Shown here piece after piece: positions 55,883 through 64,000 of a stretch of DNA of 64,000 nucleotides. The DNA comes from Tricholoma matsutake. Its lineage: Eukaryota > Basidiomycota > Agaricomycetes > Agaricales > Tricholomataceae. Each line of letters begins with the position of its first letter. The first letter of the stretch is position 1. The notes beneath the pieces are model-generated. The model was not told the DNA's origin. It was given only the letters and a program-made list of their open reading frames with translations, and did not search any database. The stretch covers positions 7,006,001 through 7,070,000 of the forward strand of contig AP026546.1 of the NCBI GenBank assembly GCA_026075535.2, read 5' to 3'. The position numbers and the translations under genes were made by a program.

Positions 55883-57277
55883 TTATTCAGCAGCTCCCGG
55901 CCAAAGTTCAGGACTTACTTGGGGGGCCTGCTGGGATGATGCCAGTGTCGATGGAGTACAACCTGGGAATACTGGATGAATGCGGCTGGGTAACAAAAGG
56001 CGGACGGTGCACTGAGGAACATTTTGGGGAGAGCCAGGGGGGGAATGGACCTCATCTGAATCTCTCTGTGTCAATATTGAACTATGAGAAGATCCAGGCA
56101 AGGACAATGTCAGGGTGACATGATCCAGCACAGGTTCGATATAGGCCATAGAGACATCGAGCTCCATGTCACTACCTTCAGTCACCTCAGTAAACCAGAA
56201 GTGTGCACTGTCTGCATCTGGCATGTCAACACTGGCAGGGATCTCAAGAGTGTCCACCATTTGTAATTGTGATGGCAGTGTTGCCAAATTATTAGGACTG
56301 CCAGGAATATAAAAAGTGTCTGGGTCAATGGTATGGGTATGTAGCACCATTGGGGCTCCAAAATCAACTCCAGAACAACCTGTGCCTGGCGAGTCAGGAA
56401 TATGAAACATGTTCATGTCATTGTGTGCCGGGAATAATGTCAAATGAGCAGTGGTGCTTGCCACCGGCAACTCAGGACTACCAGTAATATAAAACACATC
56501 GGTGGCCGGCGAGTCAGGAGTATGCATGTCTAGGTCATGGTGTGCTGGCGATAGTGTCAAATGAACAGTGGTGCTCGCCACCAGCTCAGGACTACCAGGA
56601 ATATAAAACGCATTGGCGGCCGGCAAGTCAGGAATATGAAACATGTCTAGGTCATGGTGTGCCAGCAATAATGTCAAATGAGCAGTGGTGCTCACCACCG
56701 GCTCAGGACTACCAGGAATATAAAATGCATCGGCGGCCAGCGAGTCAGGAATATGAAACATGTCTTGGTCATGGTGTGCCGGCAATAATCTCAAATGAAC
56801 AGTGCTGATCGCCACCGGCGAGTCAGGACTACCAGGAATATAAAATGCATCGGTGGCCGGCGAGTCAGGAATATGAAAGAGATCTAGGTCATGGTGTGGC
56901 AGTGATGATGTCAAATGAATGGTGCTCACTGTGGGTGAGTCGGGACTACCAGGAATGTGAAATGCATCCAAGTCAAAAGATTGGGAATTTTCGGCGGGTG
57001 GGGTTGCCAAATGGATAATATCTGCAGCTGCTTCAGAAATATCAAAAGCAAATGAGGAATGTATTGATGAACGTGGTATGGAGAAATGAAGAGTACCATC
57101 CACCACCGGTAAATCAGGATGTTCAGGAATATGAAAAGTGGCCAGGTCCAGATTATCTATATACACCACTGGTGAATCAGGACTACCAGGAATATCCAAG
57201 GTGTCGAGGTCCAGAGTGGGCATACTTGTTGGTGGCAAATTTGGCAAGTTTACTGATGAGCTGCCTGAATATTCCAT
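55883..57277 (-). CDS. 464-residue tandem-repeat protein, unknown family
   Basis: The likely start is MEYSGSSSVNLPN at 57277; an in-frame ATG at 57388 would overlap the divergent gene. The middle (about 56385-56965) is built of about five 39-40-residue units. Each contains FHIPDSPATDAFYIPGSPE, then an HLTL...PAHHDLDM half. Flanking sequence repeats the shorter IPGSP or IPEHP theme. Ser-Pro and Asp-Ser-Pro motifs are abundant. No signal peptide, membrane segment, Cys cluster or known domain is visible; the protein is acidic and probably flexible. The 464-codon frame is free of stops, unlike most frames nearby. I do not recognise a family. Confidence 0.55.
   Translation of the reverse strand: MEYSGSSSVNLPNLPPTSMPTLDLDTLDIPGSPDSPVVYIDNLDLATFHIPEHPDLPVVDGTLHFSIPRSSIHSSFAFDISEAAADIIHLATPPAENSQSFDLDAFHIPGSPDSPTVSTIHLTSSLPHHDLDLFHIPDSPATDAFYIPGSPDSPVAISTVHLRLLPAHHDQDMFHIPDSLAADAFYIPGSPEPVVSTTAHLTLLLAHHDLDMFHIPDLPAANAFYIPGSPELVASTTVHLTLSPAHHDLDMHTPDSPATDVFYITGSPELPVASTTAHLTLFPAHNDMNMFHIPDSPGTGCSGVDFGAPMVLHTHTIDPDTFYIPGSPNNLATLPSQLQMVDTLEIPASVDMPDADSAHFWFTEVTEGSDMELDVSMAYIEPVLDHVTLTLSLPGSSHSSILTQRDSDEVHSPPGSPQNVPQCTVRLLLPSRIHPVFPGCTPSTLASSQQAPQVSPELWPGAAE
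56385..56965. repeat. 117-120-bp tandem repeat within the repeat-protein gene
   Basis: Units share CAGGAATATAAAA, GCATCGG.GGCC and GTCATGGTGTGCC.GC blocks on the plus strand at 117-120-bp spacing. The period is a multiple of three, so the minus-strand frame survives copy-number change. Confidence 0.85.
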
Positions 57278-57386
57278 AAGATGCGAAAATTGATCAACAA
57301 ACACGGTCACATGAATTTTGAATACGGAAGTTGAAAATTTATTGATGCTATCAACTGCATCCACCCTAAGTACAAACAGTTTTATC
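57278..57386. promoter_or_regulatory. 109-bp divergent intergenic region
   Basis: The start codons of the reverse repeat protein (57277) and the forward Cys-cluster protein (57387) are only 109 bp apart, so any promoter must be shared. The stretch is AT-rich; no clear TATA was assigned. Confidence 0.4.
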
Positions 57387-59185
57387 ATGTCTTCTCAGCA
57401 CACCGAATCCATGGAGCACACCCTCAATACATTTTTGGATGGTACTCGGATGACCATGGATTCGAAATCCATGTTGGGCAAGTTGGTGTGTGATTTTTAT
57501 TATGTCCTATGAATCTTTCTAAGAAGGCGTTGAAGTTGGATTATAGGAAAAAGGTGTTGGTGAAGGAAGCGGCAATGACGCCATTCCTCAAACACATGTT
57601 CAAAGTACTCCATCAGTGGGATAAGTCTGGCCCAGTGCCTTGGGAATCCATCGACCGGAGCATATATATTCGTCAACCTTCGCCTGTCGCTGCACCAAGC
57701 AGCACTCTCCCGGCCATGCACGTTATGCTCCAAATCCCCACCACAGCTACGCCACCCATTGTTGCTCCCGGTTCTGCAGCCACATCACTCATCGCCATGT
57801 CTGCACCCATTCCCACCACTGCGACGCCGGAGGCTCAGACCAACCAAACAGAAGCAGCTGCAAGAGCCCAGAGCAAGGGCAAGGGCAAGGGCAAGGAAAA
57901 GAAGGTTGTAGAACACCTGGCTCCACCTCAGTCGAAACGCCGAAAGGTGTTGCCACAGCTGGTGCTGCCTGAAATGGAGGACAGCAACATCACAAAAGAG
58001 CCACCATTCATCCACACCAACCTGCCAATCATGATGGCCACTCCTGCTCTACCTGAAGATGATATATGGAGGTCCATTGTGGAACAGCCCACTGCTCTGT
58101 GTGACACCTGCAGTTTGAGGGGCCTGACAACCTGCCGAACAACGGGCATCCAGATTGCTTGCGTGACGTGCCACAAGGGCAAGACGAAATGCTCATATAC
58201 AGCATCATGTACAGCATGGCAAGATGAATTGATAGCGGCAGGGGAGCTCAAGGGGAGAAAAAAGGTCATTGGGAAGAAGAAGGTGAAGGCAGAGGAAAGT
58301 GAATGACTGAGAACGGCGCTGAAGAGAAAATGCCGGGCAGCAGACACCGCCGGTGAGTCAGATGAGTACATCCCCATCACGCCAGCCCCTGTCCCCTCAA
58401 CTTCACGCATCTCTGACCATATACCAACCCCAGAGCCTGTCCCATCAACAAGCCTCACAATCCCCCAATCCATTGACACCATGCTTCCTGTGCCACCGCC
58501 ACCAGGTCGTGTCACCCATCCCAATCGCATGCCCACCATTGGTGGTTTACAACGGGAGCTCCAAGACCTCCACATGCTCATATCGGTCTTGGCAGAAAAT
58601 CAAGGGAAATTGGATAAGGAAAGCCTCATGTTGCGTGGATACATGGAAGTTTTGAACACATTGAAGGAAAAGATGACAGTGAGCATTCCAGCATTGGAGG
58701 CTGAGATGGGTGAGTTGAGAGAAAAGGTGCTGGTGAGCATTCCGGTGCTGGAGGCTGAGATGAGGGGGTTGAGGAATGGGATGGAGTTGGAGAAGATGAA
58801 GCAGGAGGTTTTCATGTTGCATGGTCAATTGGCGGCGACGAACAAGCGGCTGGCCAAATTGGAGAATGAGGGAAGCTTCGAGGAGGAATCAGAAGACAAA
58901 GATCCACAGAATGCAGATGCCATGGCGCCGTTGACGATCCATCTCCCAAAGTCATCAATGTTCGTCAATCCAGCCCATTTGCATGAATCCATTCGCTCCC
59001 CACCATCGCCTGTTCCCATTATTATGACCACAGCTACATTGGTGATCCCTGACACCAGTTCTTTCACCAACGCAGCTGCAACTTCTACCTCCCCGGATCC
59101 AACATCAACATACACTGCACAAATGTCCCCCCTCCCGCCTGATACCACTGTCTCAATTCCAAAAACATCAACACCCCCGGCATAA
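57387..59185 (+). pseudogene. Cys-cluster and coiled-coil protein with one in-frame TGA
   Basis: Exon 1 (57387-57485, MSSQHTESMEHTLNTF) joins in phase 0 to 57524 through a 38-bp GTGTGT...TAAG intron. The N-terminal helical region (KALKLDYRKKVLVKEA, FLKHMFKVLHQW) is followed by an Ala/Thr/Pro linker with a basic KGKGKGKEKK run. A Cys cluster at residues about 226-255 (CDTCSLRGLTTC, then ACVTCHKGKTKC) resembles a fungal binuclear zinc-cluster layout. A long coiled coil covers residues about 375-490 (GGLQRELQDLHMLISVLAE, LEAEMGELREKV, KMKQEVFMLHGQL). TGA at 58304-58306 splits the frame, which remains open for 293 codons afterwards. I associate such Cys-cluster proteins with multicopy Agaricomycete families; a DNA-binding role is inferred only. 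Confidence 0.6.
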
Positions 59186-60148
59186 TTCTATGTTGGATAA
59201 AAATTAATATTTTTTATACTATGCCTATTTGTGTATATATTTTGATCAATATATGCATAGTTGCTTCATTAATAGATGGAGTATAAGGTATATATTGAAT
59301 TCATCATGCTGTAGGAATGTGGAAGGAGGCTACAAGGATAGATACAACAAACATACATTGAAGTGACCGATGCTGGTAGTGATAAAGTTGCTGGCAGCCA
59401 TAAGCGTAACAGTGGAGCTAAGCGAATGACCAGCACCAGTTACTGTATGAGCTAAGAAAATGTGTATGGGCCCATCTTAACATAATGCAGGGAAATGGGC
59501 CCATATGAATGATACGCCCGATGGAATGATCGGGTGGGCCCATGACAGTAAAAGGAAAACAGTATGGGCCCACATGACTTCAGTGCATCTCTCGGCGCCA
59601 GAAAACATAAAGTTGGCGCAGGCGATTCACATAGCTCTTAAAAGATTTGTATTGTAATAGCAGCAGTAATTCAAGTCCTGTACGCTATAGTTGGGGGGGC
59701 CCATACTGTTTTAAGTCGTCTATTTAGGAAAAGATAAAGTGGGTGCCAGTCATGCAAAAGACTTGTATGCTAATCGTGGCCAGTGTGCACTAGAACATGG
59801 ATAAACAAAGGAATGGTGACATGCTGTATGCTGTAGGAATGTGGGAGGATAAGGATATATGCAAAATCAGTACATTGTAGTGACTGGCACCAGGAGTGAA
59901 AAGGTGACCAGCGCCGGTAGTGATAAAGTCAACGGTCCGAGAAAATGATGCCGAACTTCAGAAGGACAGGAAATTGTTGGCTTACTGGGAGGATGTGTGG
60001 AATCAGGTTAGGGAGCACCTTGACACTTAACAAGTCGTCTATGTAGGAAAAGATAAACATTGTAGTGACTGGCGCCGGTAGTGATAAAGTCACTTGTGGT
60101 GATAAGCATCCAAGGTCAAGAGCTAAGTGAATGACCGGCGCTGGTTAT

Positions 60149-60547
60149 TGTAGAACCCCATGAGCTATGAAAATGCATATGGGCCCATCCTAACATAATA
60201 CATGGAAATGGGCCCATATGAATGATACACTCGATGGAATGATCAGGTGGGCCCATGACAGTAAAAGGAAAACAGTATGGGCCCACATGACTATAGCATA
60301 CAGGACTTGAATTACTGCTGTTATTACAAATCATAAAGAATATATCCTAAAACAGTACATTGTAGTGACCGGCACCGGTAGGGAGATACACAGGCATGTA
60401 ACAGAAGAGAACAATCATTAGTTGAAGACAGTAGTAATGTGCAATGAGAGTAGACGTAGATTAATCCTGACACTGGCTGGAAAGCAACTGTCGCTTGTGT
60501 GGCAGTCAGCTATTTCCGAACTGTATCTCTCGGCGCCGGAAAAGGTA
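60149..60547. repeat. About 395-bp direct repeat, copy 1
   Basis: Begins TGTAGAACCCCATGAGC and ends near CTCGGCGCCGGAAAA. The partner is 61021-61412, 870 bp downstream, with roughly 95% match by eye. Confidence 0.85.
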
Positions 60548-61020
60548 AAGGCAGCACTGGTCATCCACATAGCTCTTAAAAGACTTGTATACTACTTGCG
60601 GCCGCTGTGCACTACAATATGGATAACAAATGCAGGAATGGTGACATGCTGTATGCTGTAGGAATGTGGGAGGATAAGGATATATGCAAAATCAGTACAT
60701 TGCAGTGACCGGTGCCGGTAGTGATAAAGTCACTGGTGGCGATAAGCATCCAAGTCAAGAGCAAAGCAAATGACCGGTGCAGAATATATGCTAAAACAGT
60801 ACATTGGAGTGATGGGCGCTGGAGAAGACAACGTCGTGCCAATCATTCCCATAGCTCTTAGACTTGTACACTAATTGCCACCAGTGGTCACTGATAACAA
60901 AAAGCAATGACATGCTCTAAAAGTAAGAAACTATTGACCAATGGGTATCACAAACACCGTGTGCACTAATCACCGCCGGATGACCAGTGCAGAATATATG
61001 CTAAAACAGTACATTGGAGT

Positions 61021-61412
61021 TGTAGAACCCCATGAGCATGTGTATGGGCCCATCCTAACATAATACATGGAAATGGGCCCATACGAATGATACGCTTGAT
61101 GGAATGATCGGGTGGGCCCATGACAGTAAAAGGGAAACAGTATGGGCCCATATGACTATAGCGTACAGGACTTGAATTACTGCTGTTATTACAAATCATA
61201 AAGAATATATCCTAAAATAGTACATTGTAGTGACCGGCGCTGGTAGGGAGATACACAGGCAAGTAAGAGAAGAGAACAATCATTAGTCAAAGACAGTTAG
61301 TAATGTGCAATGAGAGTAGACATAGATTAATCCTGACACTGGCCAGACAGCAACTGTCGCTTGTGTGGCAGTCAGCTATTTCCTAACAGGATGTCTCGGC
61401 ACCGGAAAACAT
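61021..61412. repeat. About 395-bp direct repeat, copy 2
   Basis: Second copy of 60149-60547. Differences include many C/T changes at CG sites (for example GGCACCGG versus GGCGCCGG). Confidence 0.85.
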
Positions 61413-61673
61413 AAAGTCGGCGCCCAACATGGTGTAGTGATAATGTTACCAGGGGCAATAAGCATACAAGTTCAGAGCTAAGCAAATGACTGGTGCCATG
61501 ATCAGCGATGGACACTGTACATGACCTAAGGAAATGTCTATGGGCCCTTCTCACAAAAGAATCTATACACAAACAGTACTTTGTAGGGACCGGTGATAGT
61601 AGTGACAACAGCGGTGATAATGCACCAGCACTTAGGGGCACATAGTTTGGAGAATATATGCATGGTTATTTCA

Positions 61674-62858
61674 TTAGTAGATGAAATATATAAGGGATCT
61701 ATTGAATGTATTGCATCCATGGCAGCGCCAAAAAAAAACTATCCACCGACCGCAGTGATATCCAAAGGCATGGTTTATTGTGCATGTCCGGATAAGACAG
61801 TTCACCGGTAGCAGTGGCTGTCCCTTCACTCCAGTCTCCAGGATTTGTTTAGGCTTTGCCCCACCAGCAGGTCGTATCACTGATTTCTCCTCTTCATCGG
61901 CGGTGAGATATTCCTTGATGTATGCCTCGAACATGTCTGCAATAGGCTTTTCATGCCACCCAGGTTCATCGGCGATGAAATTTGGCTTATTGTTGCCTAG
62001 AAAGGTATTTGTTTCAAACCTACAAATTCTTCATTAGTTGCCGTTAAATGCCAGGTGAATGGACATACATGCTCCACTTCCTCTTGCCCACTGGATTTAC
62101 CCATCCACCCAACACAACCATTTGAACCCCAAGTTCAAGGTACATTGAATTTTGAAATTCATTCATATGCTTTGTGAGCGTTTTCTCGGCATCCCTAAGA
62201 TCAATTCAGCCAAGTTACTGAATTACGGGCGATACACATACTTTCACCAAACAGCCGACGGTGGGCCGGTATTCATCCATTGTTGCCGAAGTGCCTCAAT
62301 CTTTGCGTTTTCCTTTGAATCATTGGAGATTCTTTTGTTGACCTTGGCATATTGCCACAAATATTTGGCCATCCAGTCCGGTCATCCTTTCTCCAGTTCT
62401 GGAGCCTCCCGTCCAATCGCTGCCTCTATTTCTGACCCATACAGGTGGATAATTACTTTGCGCCATGGAGGGACCTTGCTGACCGCCGCCTTTGGTGGTT
62501 TGCAAGCATTTTGTCTGTACCAAGCTCTAATACACTGATAATCATGTTTGTCAAAGAGCAGAATATACATCAAGGGCTTATTGCTCACTTCCTGCAGGCC
62601 ATCCATTGGAGGTTTAACAGGTAAATTAAATAAGTCCGTCATGGCACCTTGTAAGGTTAGTTGTTGCACTTTGCGATTTTTCGATGTCTTCCAGTCGTCC
62701 ACTCGTTGCCGTAGCACATTCAGTTCCACTGGTGACCACTTATGGGCAACTGGTTGAAATTCCGCATGCTCATCGGTCTGATTTCCATCATCTGAGCTAG
62801 AACTTGAAGGACAGCTGCCAAAGTCTTCCCCGCTTTGATCAGCATCCTCGGCGGACAT
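61674..62858 (-). pseudogene. Hypothetical gene of a multicopy basidiomycete family, one in-frame TGA
   Basis: Exon 1 is 62858-62248 (MSAEDADQSGEDFG, acidic Ser stretch, then KWSPVELNVLRQRVDDWKT). A 53-bp GT-AG intron (62247-62195) joins PSAVW to DAEKTLTKHMNEFQ. Exon 2 (62194-62069) includes LELGVQMVVLGGWVNP. A 49-bp GTATGT...TAG intron (62068-62020) joins KWSM to FETNTFLGNN. Exon 3 runs on through ADMFEAYIKEYLTADEEEK to GQPLLP; a donor at 61805 may start another intron. TGA at 62382-62384 breaks EKG-PDWMAKY. The pattern matches uncharacterised, often repeated Agaricomycete proteins. Splicing in phase at both introns supports a once-functional gene. Confidence 0.65.
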
Positions 62859-63039
62859 GATAGTCAATGTGGACGCAGTAGACAGGTTGTGCTGGCAAAT
62901 ACATTAGGTACCTTGATATTGCATCAGACTGTCCCTGAGGACTATTTACAGGTCATATTTCAGCCTCAATATACCCTAATATACCCACGACTTTGCTTGG
63001 TACACCTTTAATCCTCTCACCACACCTTAATATATCACA

Positions 63040-63360
63040 ATGTCCCTGAACAGAACAGTGAGTAGTGGAGTATTATTAGCTGGGTGGTCTGCCAATTATT
63101 TAGAATTTTATAAAAAAAAGGTAAGATTAGTAAACCATCATTTGTTGTCTTCAGTCATGGCTCCAATCGAGCCATTTGAGCCATTTGAGCCATTTGAGCC
63201 ATTTGCCGATAGATGGATGTGTTGTCAGTGGGGCCACAATTACAATGTCGGTGGCAGGGTACATGCAGCAAGTATGGTCGAATATCACAAACAACAAGCT
63301 AATTTACCTACGCCGCCATTACACACTTCCACTGCGCCGGCACACCACACACATCACTGA
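63040..63360 (+). CDS. Possible small protein with EPF repeats
   Basis: A 106-codon frame with a 9-bp repeat GAGCCATTT (63169-63204, four copies: Glu-Pro-Phe). The tail is His/Thr/Pro-rich and looks non-conserved. A donor-like AAAAGGTAAGAT at 63117-63128 suggests the frame may really contain an intron, giving an exon MSLNRTVSSGVLLAGWSANY followed by another. No family recognised. Confidence 0.25.
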   Translation: MSLNRTVSSGVLLAGWSANYLEFYKKKVRLVNHHLLSSVMAPIEPFEPFEPFEPFADRWMCCQWGHNYNVGGRVHAASMVEYHKQQANLPTPPLHTSTAPAHHTHH

Positions 63361-64000
63361 CACAGCCACCGGCGACAGCATAGCCACCTATGGTGCATCA
63401 CCAACTCACCAACACCTGATATACCAATGTATGTGTTACAGTGAGTTATGACCACCCCACGCTACCAACACACTCCCATGGCGCCGGCACAGCTACACAC
63501 ATCGCCGACACAATCACCCTCGCCCCCGGCACAGCCACAGGTGAATACGACAACAACACGCCGGCGATATGCATCCTGGCAACAGCACCATACATCTTTA
63601 TTACCCTTCCATCCACATCCAGCAGCGCTGACATTATCCTATTGATGCAGTATTTTCCTATTATGTGACTATGCCCGATGCGGCCTTCCCAAATCACACA
63701 CTACACTTGATGCGGCCTTTTACTTGCACGGTCAATCTTTTTCTTATATGTTACTTATTTTTTATTCCTTAACCTTCGTGCCTACTTCCATGCAACGAAG
63801 GTATAGTAACTTCCAGTTCTTTTAATTGTAGTAACTTATGGTTCCTACTTCCATCCAATGAAGATAATTTGATCCTGTCTTTCCCGTAAACATAAGTCTA
63901 GTGTAGGCTGCCAAACATGGCATCCTTCCAATTACCTGGCTACTCAAAACCCCAGACATTTCCTACCCATGGATGTATGGCTTTGAAAATACACACGGAG
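63361..64000. other. Right edge, no gene recognised
   Basis: CA/CG-rich words (GGCGCCGGCACAGC near 63482, CCCCCGGCACAGCCAC near 63520) echo the GGCGCC words of the cluster to the left. TGATGCGGCC occurs twice (about 63679 and 63709). No convincing frame or RNA gene is seen. Confidence 0.4.

Larger units (their letters stand above)
59186..61673. repeat. Complex repeat cluster with GGGCCC and ACCGGCGCCGGT palindromes
   Basis: No gene is seen. GTAGTGACCGGCGCCGGTAG-like units recur at about 59356, 59878, 60062, 60362, 60703, 60808, 61229 and 61585. ATGGGCCCAT words recur in groups of four (about 59465-59570, 60178-60285, 61043-61150). A block of about 395 bp (60149-60547) is directly repeated at 61021-61412. 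A partial copy at 59459-59640 and an inverted piece at 59646-59692 (AGCAGTAATTCAAGTCCTGTA) add to the cluster. Confidence 0.85.

Overview
The window looks like a transposon-rich, probably heterochromatic segment of a filamentous basidiomycete (Agaricomycete) genome. The evidence is short GT-AG introns of 38 to 81 bp (most near 50), Plavaka-type and pogo-type transposases, chromodomain-bearing Gypsy retroelements (chromoviruses), Tad-like and RNase H-bearing LINEs, a DUF6699-like protein and several hypothetical families that I associate with mushrooms. No bacterial operon, CRISPR array, rRNA or tRNA was recognised. These assignments rest on reading translated motifs, not on database searches. 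Layout, left part: 1-116 is the right end of a hAT-type element inserted into a pogo-type transposase pseudogene (117-1178). A 180-bp putative LTR (1700-1879) and a truncated Gypsy gag-protease (2015-4905) follow, then an 11-bp minisatellite (5351-5491), a Plavaka transposase pseudogene (5748-8875), a reverse-strand multi-exon gene (9670-11174), a LINE with RNase H placed before the reverse transcriptase (11535-16355) and a reverse-strand low-complexity nuclear-type gene (17496-20042). Middle part: 20-28 kb is richer in CpG and poorer in transposons. It holds a DUF6699-like gene (23360-24190), a truncated inverted copy of it (20592-20989), a TA-flanked MITE (21113-21578), a fold-back element (25481-25855) and a dispersed GATCCGATCGG motif. 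A RecQ-like helicase fragment follows; its 50-bp intron received a complete 6.25-kb chromovirus (28558-34806, called Gypsy-C here). Right part: a Tad-like LINE (35533 to about 55220) is split by a nest of elements. Chromovirus B1 (37885-52953, target duplication GTTAG) sits in the endonuclease domain of the LINE. A near-identical family member B2 (46567-52602, duplication CACAC) sits in the 5' LTR of B1. A 1.47-kb non-autonomous hAT element (40855-42326, duplication ATGACAAG) and a 1.49-kb coding-free LTR element (42338-43831) sit side by side in the reverse transcriptase of B1. Beyond the nest is a divergent gene pair, a 464-aa tandem-repeat protein (reverse) and a 586-codon Cys-cluster/coiled-coil protein (forward). 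It is flanked by GGGCCC and ACCGGCGCCGGT repeat clusters and by a further reverse-strand gene (61674-62858). The most unusual global signal is the decay pattern. In four separate elements the frames run for kilobases with few or no indels, and almost every premature stop is TGA. Comparison of B1 with B2 shows CGA in one copy and TGA in the other, and at three sites TGA in one and CAA in the other. This is what deamination of methylated CpG on either strand would leave.
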